Below, in pieces: positions 1 to 8,400 of a stretch of 64,000 nt of DNA. The first letter of the stretch is position 1. Each line of letters opens with the position of its first letter. The notes beneath the pieces were generated by a model that did no database searches, was not told the origin of the DNA, and was given only the letters and a program-made list of their open reading frames with translations. This stretch comes from Lachnospiraceae bacterium (GTDB lineage Bacteria > Bacillota > Clostridia > Lachnospirales > Lachnospiraceae): assembly GCA_910575475.1 (NCBI GenBank), contig CAJTGD010000004.1, positions 1 to 64,000 of the forward strand. The letters run 5' to 3'. The position numbers were made by a program, and so were the translations under genes.

Positions 1-1
1 A

Positions 2-115
2 GACGATAAAGAAAAAAGGTACGGAAACAGAGTACAGGGATTTTATGGCTTAAATCGGATGGTACGGATCATAGGATATGAAAAAAATGGAATCCGATGT
101 GCTCTAAGAAAGTAA
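2..115 (+). CDS. possible 3' end of a gene entering from the left
   Basis: An open frame runs in from the window edge and stops at TAA 113-115, giving 37 residues ending in GIRCALRK. The composition is plausible for coding sequence, but the stretch is too short to assign to a family. It could equally be chance. A strong promoter for the next gene starts 40 bases later, so any upstream gene would end here. Confidence 0.25.
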   Translation, partial: DDKEKRYGNRVQGFYGLNRMVRIIGYEKNGIRCALRK

Positions 116-157
116 GCATAAATTTAAGCGTCAGAGCTGAACCATATATACAATGTA

Positions 158-186
158 TTGACATGGCACATTTGGGATAATATAAT
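158..186 (+). promoter_or_regulatory. sigma-A promoter of the RelB/YafQ-type locus
   Basis: TTGACA at 158-163 and TATAAT at 181-186 are separated by exactly 17 bases, a consensus housekeeping promoter. The antitoxin ATG lies 25 bases past the -10 box, with AAGGAAGG between them. Antitoxins of this family usually bind over such a promoter to autoregulate it; no clear palindromic operator was resolved by eye. Confidence 0.8.
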
Positions 187-210
187 ATTGTAAAGGAAGG
201 TGTTGATATT

Positions 211-486
211 ATGGCAACGACTAATATTACAATGAGAATGGACGAAGATTTAAAAGCACAGTTGCAGGAACTTGTTTCTAATCTTGGAATGGATATGACA
301 ACTTTTTTTACAATATCTGCAAAACAGGCAGTCAGAGAACAAAGAATCCCGTTTATGATTTCTATGGATATTCCTAATGAAGAAACAAAAGAAGCAATAG
401 AAGAAGTGCGTCAAATGAAACAAAACCCCTCTATGGGAAAATCTTATACGGATGTTGATGAAATGATGAAGGAGTTGCTGGTATGA
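211..486 (+). CDS. RelB/DinJ-family antitoxin
   Basis: A 91-residue protein. The N-terminal ribbon-helix-helix opens with a strand containing NITMRMDEDLKAQ, followed by two helices carrying the LGMDMTTFFTI segment typical of RelB/DinJ antitoxins, which bind DNA as dimers. The C-terminal half (residues about 50-91, acidic, KQNPSMGKSYTDVDEMMKE) is the toxin-wrapping tail seen in this family. The stop overlaps the next start by four bases (ATGA), the usual coupling of antitoxin and toxin. It has its own consensus promoter at 158-186. Its partner toxin has lost its middle, so the antitoxin may now be an orphan DNA-binding protein. Confidence 0.88.
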   Translation: MATTNITMRMDEDLKAQLQELVSNLGMDMTTFFTISAKQAVREQRIPFMISMDIPNEETKEAIEEVRQMKQNPSMGKSYTDVDEMMKELLV

Positions 487-647
487 AATATACAGTAAAA
501 CCAACTACTAAATTTCAAAGAGATTTGAAAAGAATACAAAAAAGAGGGTACGACATTTCATTGCTGACAAATATAATTAAGAAATTGGCTGATGGAGAAC
601 TGATATTGTATTTGACAAGGACAGGAACGCATAGCGATTTGTTTTAA
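483..647 (+). pseudogene. YafQ/RelE-type mRNA interferase with an internal in-frame deletion
   Basis: This 54-residue frame starts at the ATGA overlap with the antitoxin. Its first 39 residues (MKYTVKPTTKFQRDLKRIQK, then RGYDISLL) match the start of YafQ-type toxins. Its last residues, TRTGTHSDLF, match their extreme C terminus, including the conserved His and Phe. Family members are about 90 residues, so some 37 residues are missing between LADGEL and ILYLTRTG without breaking the frame. The lost part would contain the central strands and the His/Asp catalytic cluster. The product is therefore almost certainly inactive as an RNase, although it might still contact the antitoxin. It could be an assembly artefact, but both flanks read cleanly. 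Confidence 0.8.
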
Positions 648-956
648 AATTGAATTATGGAAGATATTACATGGACTATTGCAGTTGATGTCAGTTATGA
701 CACGTGATAACCGTTTTGAGGTATAGTCCGGATATGGAAAGGAGACCAACGAATATATGTGAAGTATTAGACCGTGCTTTTGATGTGTAATTTGAGTAAA
801 GGGAAAAATCTGATAAGTATGGGCTGGAGTGCAGAGCAGGCGATGGAGGCGCTTAAAATTGCAGAGTCCGAACAAATTCAGTATGTTGATGGATTAAAAA
901 ACTAAAACAGATTTTCTGATAGAATTCCAACCGTACAGTTGGAATAAATTTAATTA
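648..956. other. gene-poor stretch with one short remnant frame
   Basis: No intact gene is visible. The only coding-like material is the short frame at 783-905, listed separately. The stretch separates the damaged toxin from the miniature IS-derived element. Confidence 0.5.
783..905 (+). pseudogene. possible C-terminal remnant of an unidentified protein
   Basis: A 40-residue frame contains GWSAEQAMEALKIAESE and ends at TAA 903-905. It resembles the helical, acidic C-terminal tails common on nuclease or transposase-like proteins in this group of bacteria, but no family can be named. There is no ribosome binding site at a sensible distance, so it is read as a leftover 3' end rather than a functional small gene. 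Confidence 0.3.
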
Positions 957-1142
957 ACTCAAACTTCGCACATAATTTTTATCTTTGCGCCTAGAAAATG
1001 CAATATCTGGCAGTTATTCAGCTGTCAATGTTCAGAGATCTGAACATTGACAGCAACAATTGAAAAAACTGAATCCATGTGATGTCAGACATTTCACCGG
1101 AAAAACATAAAACAGGCGCTTATGCAAATGCGAAGTTTGAGT
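957..1142. mobile_element. 186-bp internally deleted derivative of the IS4-family element (MITE-like)
   Basis: The ends are the same 14-bp terminal inverted repeats as the full element at 24945-26534: ACTCAAACTTCGCA on the left and its complement on the right. About 60 bases inside the left end, and a segment near 1066-1100, align with matching parts of the full element; the latter falls in the 3' part of the transposase gene. The rest of the transposase is absent. Flanks show no clear target-site duplication (AATTA against TACTT). It carries a perfect hairpin at 1021-1054 that the full copy lacks. It could be mobilised in trans by the intact transposase. Confidence 0.8.
1021..1054. repeat. 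perfect 16-bp inverted repeat with a two-base loop
   Basis: The arms 1021-1036 and 1039-1054 are exact complements around GA. No T-run follows on the plus strand, so a simple terminator is unlikely. It lies inside the miniature IS derivative and is not part of the full-length element. Confidence 0.85.
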
Positions 1143-1172
1143 TACTTACCGATGCTGTCTGATGGCTTATAC

Positions 1173-1790
1173 TTACCCCAATTTCCTCTTGTTCTGATAA
1201 AAAGTAATCAATGAATAAATACACACAATGATAATCCAAATACCAATTCCCGGCAAAAATACAAGATTGTTGTTTGGCACAAACAAAGCAAGCAGACACT
1301 GGATAAGCCCAAAAGGAATTGCCGTGTACCCGGCAAATCTATGCGTTTTTTGCCAGCATAGTTTATCTTTTAGAATCCAAGGCAATTTAAAACCAATCCG
1401 GCTGCGGTAAGGCATTTGCGGTAAAAAATTTCCGACTAATACCATTAAGCCCCCCACGATAAGCACAATGCCTTTCATGTAATTCATTTGCAAACCGCAA
1501 TACTTAGCTATCGTGACAAAATAGAAAAGAAAAATTCCAAGTCCAAAGAAGTGAATTACAGTTAGAGTAATATCATTTCTCACTTCATTGTCGTTTTTGG
1601 AGATTTTGTGAGGAAAAAAGGCTGCAATAGCTAACGCAAGCAAAATAACAAAACAAATCCCAACAAAAACCCAACGGGGAGGGCTTTGCATAAACAAAGG
1701 TATTTCGCTGGGAAGGTATTTAAAGCATAAGGCTGTCCCTATAATGAATAAAATCAGGAATATCATATTCAGACTTCTATATAGTTTCAT
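1173..1790 (-). CDS. SdpI-family multispanning membrane protein
   Basis: About 205 residues with six predicted membrane segments. It opens with a DUF1648-like half containing KYLPSEIPLFM and ends with an SdpI/YhfL-type half containing NFLPQMPYRSRIGFKLPW and the Trp-His segment CWQKTHRFAG. SdpI of Bacillus is the immunity protein for the SdpC toxin, but most homologues have no known role. I start it at ATG 1790, preceded by AGAGGAAA, rather than the upstream TTG at 1829, which lacks a binding site. It overlaps the end of the ArsR-type gene by 14 bases, so the two are translationally coupled. This is the sdpR-sdpI arrangement. No SdpC-like toxin gene is nearby. Confidence 0.8.
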   Translation of the reverse strand: MKLYRSLNMIFLILFIIGTALCFKYLPSEIPLFMQSPPRWVFVGICFVILLALAIAAFFPHKISKNDNEVRNDITLTVIHFFGLGIFLFYFVTIAKYCGLQMNYMKGIVLIVGGLMVLVGNFLPQMPYRSRIGFKLPWILKDKLCWQKTHRFAGYTAIPFGLIQCLLALFVPNNNLVFLPGIGIWIIIVCIYSLITFYQNKRKLG

Positions 1791-2076
1791 TCTCGTTTTC
1801 CTCTTTTCCTGTCGATTTATTTGTATCAAAAAACTCCAAAAATGTGCCTAAAGTTGTTTGCAATACAGAAGCATTAAGGGAATAAGTAACGGACATCCCG
1901 GTCCGTTCGCCTGTCACTAACCTTGCTTCTTTCAAAATATCAAGGTGTTTTGATATGGCAGGCTTTGAAATCGTAAAATTTTCAGAAATTTCCTTCGCCG
2001 TCATATCACCGTTTGCGAGCAGCTTTAGGATCTGCCGCCTGGTATCATCAGATAAAGCTTTGAATACAGTAGTCAT
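1777..2076 (-). CDS. ArsR-family repressor, SdpR-like
   Basis: A 99-residue winged-helix protein. The helix-turn-helix covers about residues 25-60 (DMTAKEISENFTISKPAISKHLDILKEA), followed by a short wing (RTGMSVTYSLN). The metal-binding ELCVC-type motif of metal sensors is absent, which fits the SdpR/autorepressor subgroup. The start ATG at 2076 has AAAGGAGA upstream. It is the first gene of a two-gene unit with the SdpI-like protein and probably represses its own operon. In Bacillus, SdpI sequesters SdpR at the membrane; whether this occurs here is inference. Confidence 0.85.
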   Translation of the reverse strand: MTTVFKALSDDTRRQILKLLANGDMTAKEISENFTISKPAISKHLDILKEARLVTGERTGMSVTYSLNASVLQTTLGTFLEFFDTNKSTGKEENENETI

Positions 2077-2109
2077 CTAAACAAATCTCCTTTCCACATC
2101 ATACTGTAT

Positions 2110-2316
2110 TCATTTTTCCTTGTGTGTAAATTGATGGTAAATCAAATACGGAACAGGTGTAAGCAGCAGGATAAAATACTTACTTGCATACCAGCCTGCT
2201 TCTCCATTCACATCAAAATGGAAGGGTATCTTGTCCGGAAGGAAAAATGTTGCCGCAAACAATATGACAAAGGTTCCGATCAATAACACCGCAGGGATCA
2301 TTTTTTTCTTACTCAT
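2110..2316 (-). CDS. short DUF1648-domain membrane protein (truncated SdpI-like)
   Basis: A 68-residue protein with two hydrophobic segments. The first is followed by the DUF1648 signature FLPDKIPFHFDVNGEAGWYASKY. Full SdpI-type proteins are about 200 residues, so only the N-terminal domain is present. It may be a truncated gene, although AGGAGGAAG directly upstream of ATG 2316 shows a good translation signal. Its leader is one end of the 5'-leader repeat element at 2337-2450. It sits just upstream of the SdpR/SdpI pair on the same strand, 33 bases from the SdpR-like start. Confidence 0.6.
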   Translation of the reverse strand: MSKKKMIPAVLLIGTFVILFAATFFLPDKIPFHFDVNGEAGWYASKYFILLLTPVPYLIYHQFTHKEK

Positions 2317-2336
2317 AGCTTCTTCCTCCTTTTGAT

Positions 2337-2450
2337 TTTGTAACCAATTTGCACAGCAAATTGATTGCCTGCTTGCCCGCCATCTGCGAAGCAGATTTTA
2401 AATGCGGGCAATACCCGTATCATTTTTTCGTACGATACTTTACACTACCT
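2337..2450 (-). repeat. 5'-leader palindromic element, copy A
   Basis: Read on the minus strand, this copy is nearly identical (about five mismatches in 110 bases) to 8433-8546, and also similar to 20806-20914. It contains a TTGCCCGC/GCGGGCAAG stem enclosing an inner ATCTGC-TTC-GCAGAT hairpin. A second CAATTTG/CAAATTG hairpin follows. It ends in GGTTACAAAA immediately before the ribosome binding site of the minus-strand gene starting at 2316. Confidence 0.9.
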
Positions 2451-2474
2451 GAGTGAATGACATATTTTGAAATA

Positions 2475-4070
2475 TTACTCTTGATGAGACGCAATTCCTT
2501 TACACACAAGTAAAATTAGAATACATACACTGCACGATAGAAAGGTTATAATGCCTCCGGCAGCGAATCCGTTCTGAAGCATTTTTGCTGCCGCAAAGAA
2601 ATATCCGATTGAAATTGCGATACAAAGCAAAATAGAGAAAACCACATTGACATTTTGCTTGATTGCTTCTGCTTCATTTGTCCATTCCAATTTTGGACGT
2701 TTCATGTCGATAAATACTCCGATCAAGTTCCATAGCACTGCAAATAATATGCCAACGAAAGAGATTATTCCAATCTGGATAAAACTATAGTTAAAGTAAA
2801 CCTTGAATATTGAGCAATTTATGATAATCCCCATAATCGAAATACTTGTAGAAAACAGGGCTTTCACAAACGCCTGCCGCTTTAATGAATACGGAATGAT
2901 CTTCATTATCCAAAAACTTGCCCCCTCTCTGGAAAAACTGCTTGAAGCCACTACATTGATTGCGGATGTAAGTACGATTACCGCAAGCGCAAACAGTACC
3001 GCATAAAAGGAAAATTCCGGGGCTGATACCAGGGCTCTTATTTGTTCTATATTCTCTGCGTCTGCACTGATCCGAAAAGACAGCGGCAATAAAAAGGGGG
3101 TAATAAAAATTCCAAACAATCCGTTTATGACATACACCGGATTACGGAAAAACGTTTGGTACTCTTTCTTAAAATAGCTTCTCAGCTTTGACGATGAGTT
3201 GTATTTCACCGCCTTTAAGCGAATCCGTCCCTCTTTATCATAAATGGCATATTTCTCTCCGATCACAAGATGACTCAAATAGTAGTATACGCCGATAAAC
3301 ACAGCGGCAAGTATGATGCAGAATAGCTTTAATCCGGGATGAAAACGGATATACGAATTATAGAACGGGAATGGTACAATCAAATCATGAACCCGGTTCA
3401 ATAAGTCTCGTTCTGCGCCTGTTTGCCCATTTGATAATAGAACGCCGATCAGGGCGCCTGCAAAATACACCATGATTCCTGTGACTGCCAGCATGATCCT
3501 CATACGTTTCAGAAGCATGGCAATTTTCAGGCATATTGTCACAAAAACCGCTAATGGGAACACGACAATATGAGGAAGTATCGCTGCCGCAGAGATATAT
3601 GTAATGACCGCAGAACTATCTCCCATGTATTGCGTTTGGATGATACACGCAGGAAGCAGCAGTAAAAGTTCAATCCCATAACAAAACATGATGACTGTAA
3701 TGTACTTACCTGTAAAAATGTCGCATGGCCTCACGGGAAATAGCAGCAAGTGTTCGATATCCTTTGAAAAGCAAAAAATATTTATCAGCAGGAAGGCGCT
3801 CACGATTGAAAGTATCATCGCCGCTGCAAACAGTGCAAGCCGGCAAAACAAATCTCCCAACCCCAGCTCGGAAAGTCCGTCATAAAGCTGCCCAAGCATT
3901 TGAAAATAGTAATAATAGAACACGCCTGCTATACTTAAAACAAAGCAAGTCAGCACAATAACATAGGTATCAGGGCGTTCTTTTAACTTATACCGAAAAT
4001 TCAAAAAGCTGAAATGGATCTTACGGATTGTTTTGCTTAATTGAAAAACCTTTATCCATCGGTACATCAT
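2475..4070 (-). CDS. ABC transporter permease, multispanning
   Basis: About 531 residues with many hydrophobic segments (the first near VLTCFVLSIAGVFYYYYFQ). It lacks carbohydrate-permease EAA loops, so it belongs to an exporter-type ABC-2-like family. I start it at the ATGATG at 4070, which has GGAGG six bases upstream; a longer frame back to 4187 would run deep into the ATPase gene. It overlaps the ATPase gene by about 50 bases. With the ATPase it should form a membrane exporter, possibly for a peptide or lipid; the substrate cannot be told from sequence. Nothing appears truncated. Confidence 0.75.
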   Translation of the reverse strand: MMYRWIKVFQLSKTIRKIHFSFLNFRYKLKERPDTYVIVLTCFVLSIAGVFYYYYFQMLGQLYDGLSELGLGDLFCRLALFAAAMILSIVSAFLLINIFCFSKDIEHLLLFPVRPCDIFTGKYITVIMFCYGIELLLLLPACIIQTQYMGDSSAVITYISAAAILPHIVVFPLAVFVTICLKIAMLLKRMRIMLAVTGIMVYFAGALIGVLLSNGQTGAERDLLNRVHDLIVPFPFYNSYIRFHPGLKLFCIILAAVFIGVYYYLSHLVIGEKYAIYDKEGRIRLKAVKYNSSSKLRSYFKKEYQTFFRNPVYVINGLFGIFITPFLLPLSFRISADAENIEQIRALVSAPEFSFYAVLFALAVIVLTSAINVVASSSFSREGASFWIMKIIPYSLKRQAFVKALFSTSISIMGIIINCSIFKVYFNYSFIQIGIISFVGILFAVLWNLIGVFIDMKRPKLEWTNEAEAIKQNVNVVFSILLCIAISIGYFFAAAKMLQNGFAAGGIITFLSCSVCILILLVCKGIASHQE

Positions 4071-4773
4071 TAACCACCTCCAAATAAATATCCTCCAGAG
4101 AAATATAGGAAGGGTTATCTCGAAGCTCGATTGTTTTCTGAAGTGTTCCAGCCTGCATGATGACAATTTTATCACACAAATTCTCACAGATTTCCAATAT
4201 GTGAGATGAAAATAGAACAGATTTTCCGTGGGCTGCCCTGGATTGAATCAATTCCTTTAAGACCTGAACAGCTTCTACATCCAGTCCCGTCATTGGCTCA
4301 TCTAACACCCAAAGCAGGGGATCATTAACCAGGGACGCTATAACAGCAATTTTTTGCTTTGTTCCATGGGATAATTTTTTAATAGGGCTGTTCAGATATT
4401 TTTCTACCTGAAACGCTTCTATCAGCGGAGTATAAATTTTACTTCTTGTTTCAGAAGGTACTTCGTACATATCCGCTATAAAATTCAGATATTCCTTTCC
4501 CGTAAGATTGTTGTATATATCGTGGCTGTCAGAAACATAGTTCATTTGTTTCTTATATTGCATGGGATGTAGATCCAGCGAGTAATTGCCAAGGCAGACA
4601 GAGCCTTTTTCAAGCGGCAGCAACCCCAAAATCAGCTTTAACGCTGTAGTTTTCCCAACTCCGTTTTTCCCTAACAGGCCAACGATTTCTCCATCTAATA
4701 CGGAAAAAGTAAGATCGGTCAGCACAGGTACATGAGGTTGATAATGAAAAGACAGGCCGGACACTTCTAACAA
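4021..4773 (-). CDS. ABC transporter ATP-binding protein
   Basis: About 250 residues with a complete nucleotide-binding domain: Walker A GKNGVGKTT near residue 38-46, signature LSHGTKQK, Walker B LLWVLDEP, and switch histidine in FSSHILE. It couples ATP hydrolysis to the partner permease at 2475-4070. I favour the TTG start at 4773, which has AGGAGG eight bases upstream; the GTG at 4782 touches the Shine-Dalgarno and is unlikely. It is first in a two-gene operon driven by the consensus promoter at 4825-4853. Confidence 0.85.
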   Translation of the reverse strand: MLEVSGLSFHYQPHVPVLTDLTFSVLDGEIVGLLGKNGVGKTTALKLILGLLPLEKGSVCLGNYSLDLHPMQYKKQMNYVSDSHDIYNNLTGKEYLNFIADMYEVPSETRSKIYTPLIEAFQVEKYLNSPIKKLSHGTKQKIAVIASLVNDPLLWVLDEPMTGLDVEAVQVLKELIQSRAAHGKSVLFSSHILEICENLCDKIVIMQAGTLQKTIELRDNPSYISLEDIYLEVVNDVPMDKGFSIKQNNP

Positions 4774-4824
4774 AAAGAACACCTCCTTTATAGCTTTTAA
4801 CCTTTTAGTTAATTGGTTGCTTAC

Positions 4825-4853
4825 AGTATAGCACCGGGTCTGAGAAATGTCAA
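4825..4853 (-). promoter_or_regulatory. sigma-A promoter for the ABC exporter pair
   Basis: On the minus strand TTGACA (4853-4848) and TATACT (4830-4825) are spaced by 17 bases. Just downstream, TTAAC and GTTAA form an inverted repeat around six bases, a possible operator. The neighbouring genes offer no obvious dedicated repressor except the ArsR protein. Confidence 0.75.
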
Positions 4854-4919
4854 TACAAGAAGCATATTCTGGCTGTGAAATTATTCGAAGTATTGTTTTT
4901 TGCAGAAAAGAAGTTGGAA

Positions 4920-4948
4920 TTGCATAACGAAGCGTAATTTGGTATACT
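4920..4948 (+). promoter_or_regulatory. promoter for the YesN/YesM regulator genes
   Basis: TTGCAT (4920-4925) and TATACT (4943-4948) are spaced by 17 bases, upstream of the response regulator start at 5006. It is divergent from the ABC exporter promoter, with about 65 bases between the two. Confidence 0.6.
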
Positions 4949-5005
4949 ACAATTCAGAAAAATTGTCATGATTTTACCTGAATATCAGATATAAGAGGAA
5001 TACAT

Positions 5006-6517
5006 ATGATGAAAATATTGATCGTTGACGACGAGCGGGAAGAGAGGGAAGGGATTGCCTATCTCATTGAGAAGTACGGATATCCTGCGGAGACAGTGCA
5101 GGCATCCAACGGGGCGGAGGCGGCCAGATATATCCGCAGCCATGAGGTCGATATCCTGTTCACAGATGTGAAGATGCCGGTGATGAACGGCCTGGATCTG
5201 GCAAAAGAGGTCAATGAATTTGATCCTCGGATTCAGATCATCATTTTCAGCGCATACGGAGAGTTTGAGTATGCGAAGCAGGCCCTTGAGGCAAATGCGG
5301 TCAGTTACCTGCTGAAACCCATTGAGCTGGATGAATTTCGCAGACTGATGGACGACGTGATCGATACCGTCAATCAGAGAAAAGAGCAGTATGCAAAAAA
5401 GCAGCAGGACGACATGCAGAATCGAAAGAACCTGCTTTACAAGGTATTTACCAGCGCCAGAGCCGATCAAAAAGAGGAGGAGCGTTTATCGGAAATGCTC
5501 TTCCCGGCAGAGAACGCTGCCTATGAATTTTTGGATATGGAGTTCATGGGAAATTATTTTGAAAGACAGGAGGAGGCATTTTTACATTTCGCAAACATGT
5601 ATCTGGGAAACAAGACGGAATATATCGGAATATACCCGAATAAAGCATTTTTGATTATGCCCTGTATGAACGGGAAGCGATTGGAAGACCAGCTGAGAAA
5701 ATTACTTCGGGATATCAAAGCGCAGGCGGAAGACGAATGCCTGATCTTGATCTCTTCTCCGTTTTCGGAGGTCAGCGGACTGCTCGAGCAGCTAAAACGG
5801 ATGAACGACATCCATGCGGAAGTGTTCGGGTATGGGGATCAGGTCATATTTGCGGCGGATTATTACAATAAAACAGAATATTACGCGGCGGATGTTGAGA
5901 CGCTCAGAAAACAGCTTATGACGGCCATTGAGTCTAAGAACGTGGCTCTGATCCGGGGACAGAACCGGCAGTTTGTAAGCTGCATCTGTTCCCTGGAAAA
6001 AGTAAGCAGGCTGTATATCCAGAATCTGCTGTATTCGGTTGTCAAAGCAGTTTACGACATTGCTCCGGGCGCGGCCTTTGAAAAGGTCCTGATTTCAGCA
6101 GAGGCGCTGTTCCAGGAAAATGACCTGAGGACGATTGTGGGGGAATATGAACGGATACTGGAGTTTATGATGGAATCTCTGGAACAGGAGAGGGTTGACG
6201 AGTCAAGGATCGTGCAGAGCATTAAAAACCTGGTGGAAAAGGAATACATGAAGGACATCAGCCTGAATTACGTTGCGGATCAGGTGAATCTGGCTCCGGC
6301 TTACGTAAGTTATATGTTCAAGAAAGAGACGAATCAGACGCTGGTAAAATTCATCACAGACGTGAAGATGCAGAAGGCAAAGCAGCTTTTGGAGGAGGGC
6401 AGTTTAAAGATCGTCCAGGTGGGACGCGCCTGCGGCTATGAAAACCAGTCCTACTTTAACAGGCTGTTTAAAAATTATTACGGCGTGACGCCGAAGCAGT
6501 ACAGGGAAAATATATGA
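5006..6517 (+). CDS. YesN-type response regulator with AraC output domain
   Basis: 503 residues. The receiver domain (1-125) carries the acidic pair DDE at 8-10, phosphoacceptor Asp54 in FTDVKMP, and Lys in LLKPIE. A variable linker of some 280 residues follows. The last 100 residues form an AraC-type double helix-turn-helix (DISLNYVADQVNLAPAYVSYMF, then VGRACGYENQSYFNRLFKNY). Such regulators activate carbohydrate transport operons when phosphorylated by the adjacent kinase. The start ATG at 5006 (or the next codon) has AGAGGA upstream. It ends in an ATGA overlap with the kinase gene. The likely target is the importer operon beginning at 8566. Confidence 0.92.
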   Translation: MMKILIVDDEREEREGIAYLIEKYGYPAETVQASNGAEAARYIRSHEVDILFTDVKMPVMNGLDLAKEVNEFDPRIQIIIFSAYGEFEYAKQALEANAVSYLLKPIELDEFRRLMDDVIDTVNQRKEQYAKKQQDDMQNRKNLLYKVFTSARADQKEEERLSEMLFPAENAAYEFLDMEFMGNYFERQEEAFLHFANMYLGNKTEYIGIYPNKAFLIMPCMNGKRLEDQLRKLLRDIKAQAEDECLILISSPFSEVSGLLEQLKRMNDIHAEVFGYGDQVIFAADYYNKTEYYAADVETLRKQLMTAIESKNVALIRGQNRQFVSCICSLEKVSRLYIQNLLYSVVKAVYDIAPGAAFEKVLISAEALFQENDLRTIVGEYERILEFMMESLEQERVDESRIVQSIKNLVEKEYMKDISLNYVADQVNLAPAYVSYMFKKETNQTLVKFITDVKMQKAKQLLEEGSLKIVQVGRACGYENQSYFNRLFKNYYGVTPKQYRENI

Positions 6518-8241
6518 AAAAGATTTGGAACTGGTATTATGGTACCGCAACGATCAGAAAGAAATTAGTCATCAGTTATCTGATCCTGATCCTGCTTCCG
6601 ATTCTGATCCTGGGACTGTATTCTTACCATATTTCAAAGAGAAGCTTTTTAGAGCAGACCAGAAGTACCATGGAAGGAAATATGTCGTCTATTGTACAAG
6701 GAATGGAAAGCAATATCCAGAGAGAGAATGATAACATCAAATATTTATCTTACAATGTAAATTTCCGGGAAAAACTGGAAGCGGGCAAAAAGAATGTAAG
6801 CGAGCTGGCACAGGAATTGAATAATTCCGTAGAACCGACCTTCTGGTACTTTATCACGAGCGACGACAACATCAAATCCATCGAGATCTATTCCCCCTAT
6901 GTGGAACATGCCATCGGCAGTTTCCTCAAGCCGGTGGAGGAAGGCTGGGAAGCGCGGTTCTATCAGGAGAATGAAAAAACATACAAGACCCGCTGGAACT
7001 ATGAGGATGGACGGATCTATGCGGCGAGGACGCTGCTGGATGCCCATTCCTCATCAAAGGCCATCGGGATCATGAGAGTAGAGGTATTTGAAGACAATTT
7101 CATCAGTCCTATCTTTCAGGCGGAGTATTTAAACAACGGCGTCATCCTTGCGGATGCGGACGGAAAGATTTACCGCAGCAGGCCGGTTTCCGATCCGGAG
7201 ATAGAGGAGGAGATACAAACGCTGGTGAAAAAAGGGGACGTCAGCGGGTTTGCGGAAACCCGCAGGTACATGCTCCTGGTGTCCGAGAATTTGATGAACG
7301 GCTGGAAAATATATTACTATGTGGACAAACAGGAAATTTCCGGGAAGCTGGAACAGATTCTGGCGGGCACGGTGCTTCTCATGCTGGTGTGCCTTGGAGT
7401 GATCACCGTGCTGGTCAGCATCATTTCCCGCATTTTAAGCTCCCGGATCTTAAGGCTGAAGGAATGCGCCGAGGAGGTCAGCAGGGGGAATTTTGATATC
7501 GTGATCAGTACGGATTCTACGGACGAGATCGGCGTCGTGGCAAAAAGCTTTCGCGATATGTGCAGCAAGATCAATGAAATGATGGGGGAGATGTATCGGC
7601 TCGGTCTGGAAAAACGGGCGGAAGAGCTGAAAGCGCTGCAGGCCATGATCAATCCTCATTTTCTGTACAACTGTCTCTCCAGCATCAAATGGAAGGCGAT
7701 CCGTGCGGAGCAGGATGAGATCAGCGACATCACGAGCCTTCTGGCAAAATTTTACCGGACCACTTTGAACCATGGAAAACAGATTACATCGGTGAAAAAT
7801 GAAATCGAAAATATCAAGGCGTACCTGGAACTGCAGAGCCGGGCCCACGAAAACAGTTTTGATGTGGAATATGCCCTGGACGAGGAGGGAATGGAGCTTG
7901 AAATGCCCAATTTCCTTCTCCAGCCCATTGTGGAGAACGCAATCTGCCATGGGGTAGAATACTGCGGGGAAGGGGAAAGGGGCCGGATTAAGGTTGAATA
8001 TGAAAAGAAAGACGGATTTTTGATCTTCCGCATTTATAACAACGGCGCCGTACTGGAGGAAGAAGCGCTGAACCGGATCTTGACGACGCCGGGAAAGGGG
8101 TACGGCATCTATAATATTCAGGAACGTATCCGGATGTATTATGATAAGGAGTGCGGGATATCCGGCAGTGTGTCGGAAGAAGGACTGGTATGCTTTTGTG
8201 TCAGGCTGAAAGAGCATATGACAAAGGCATATACCTTGTGA
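6514..8241 (+). CDS. YesM-type membrane sensor histidine kinase
   Basis: 575 residues. There is a first membrane segment at about 20-38, an extracellular Cache-like sensing region of about 245 residues, a second membrane segment at about 284-306, and then a HAMP linker. The His_kinase domain carries the phosphoryl-accepting His382 in INPHFLYN. The ATPase domain has N box VENAICHG and a G box in KGYGIYNIQERI. It overlaps the response regulator gene by four bases. By analogy with other YesM kinases, it should sense an extracellular sugar or the loaded binding protein and phosphorylate the YesN partner. A terminator follows at 8285. Confidence 0.92.
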   Translation: MKKIWNWYYGTATIRKKLVISYLILILLPILILGLYSYHISKRSFLEQTRSTMEGNMSSIVQGMESNIQRENDNIKYLSYNVNFREKLEAGKKNVSELAQELNNSVEPTFWYFITSDDNIKSIEIYSPYVEHAIGSFLKPVEEGWEARFYQENEKTYKTRWNYEDGRIYAARTLLDAHSSSKAIGIMRVEVFEDNFISPIFQAEYLNNGVILADADGKIYRSRPVSDPEIEEEIQTLVKKGDVSGFAETRRYMLLVSENLMNGWKIYYYVDKQEISGKLEQILAGTVLLMLVCLGVITVLVSIISRILSSRILRLKECAEEVSRGNFDIVISTDSTDEIGVVAKSFRDMCSKINEMMGEMYRLGLEKRAEELKALQAMINPHFLYNCLSSIKWKAIRAEQDEISDITSLLAKFYRTTLNHGKQITSVKNEIENIKAYLELQSRAHENSFDVEYALDEEGMELEMPNFLLQPIVENAICHGVEYCGEGERGRIKVEYEKKDGFLIFRIYNNGAVLEEEALNRILTTPGKGYGIYNIQERIRMYYDKECGISGSVSEEGLVCFCVRLKEHMTKAYTL

Positions 8242-8284
8242 AACGGCCGAATGGCCACAATGGGATGCCTTTGGGCATCACATA

Positions 8285-8335
8285 AAGACAGCTTATGCGT
8301 ATCGGAAGGCGGCGTATGGGCTGTCTTATTTTTTT
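8285..8335 (+). terminator. Rho-independent terminator of the regulator genes
   Basis: AAGACAGC (8285-8292) pairs with GCTGTCTT (8320-8327), followed by ATTTTTTT. It closes the two-component operon 44 bases after the kinase stop. Confidence 0.85.
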
Positions 8336-8400
8336 CATAATTCTTAAAAATATATTAGAAATCTAAAAAATGTGCAATTTTATTCCTGATTTATAGAATT

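Noticed and set aside
1021..1054. Perfect hairpin considered as a terminator
   Set aside because: No T-run follows on the plus strand, only a mixed AACAATTG, and no gene ends immediately before it.
1790..1829. Longer SdpI-like protein starting at TTG 1829
   Set aside because: No Shine-Dalgarno precedes it, whereas ATG 1790 has AGAGGAAA at good spacing.
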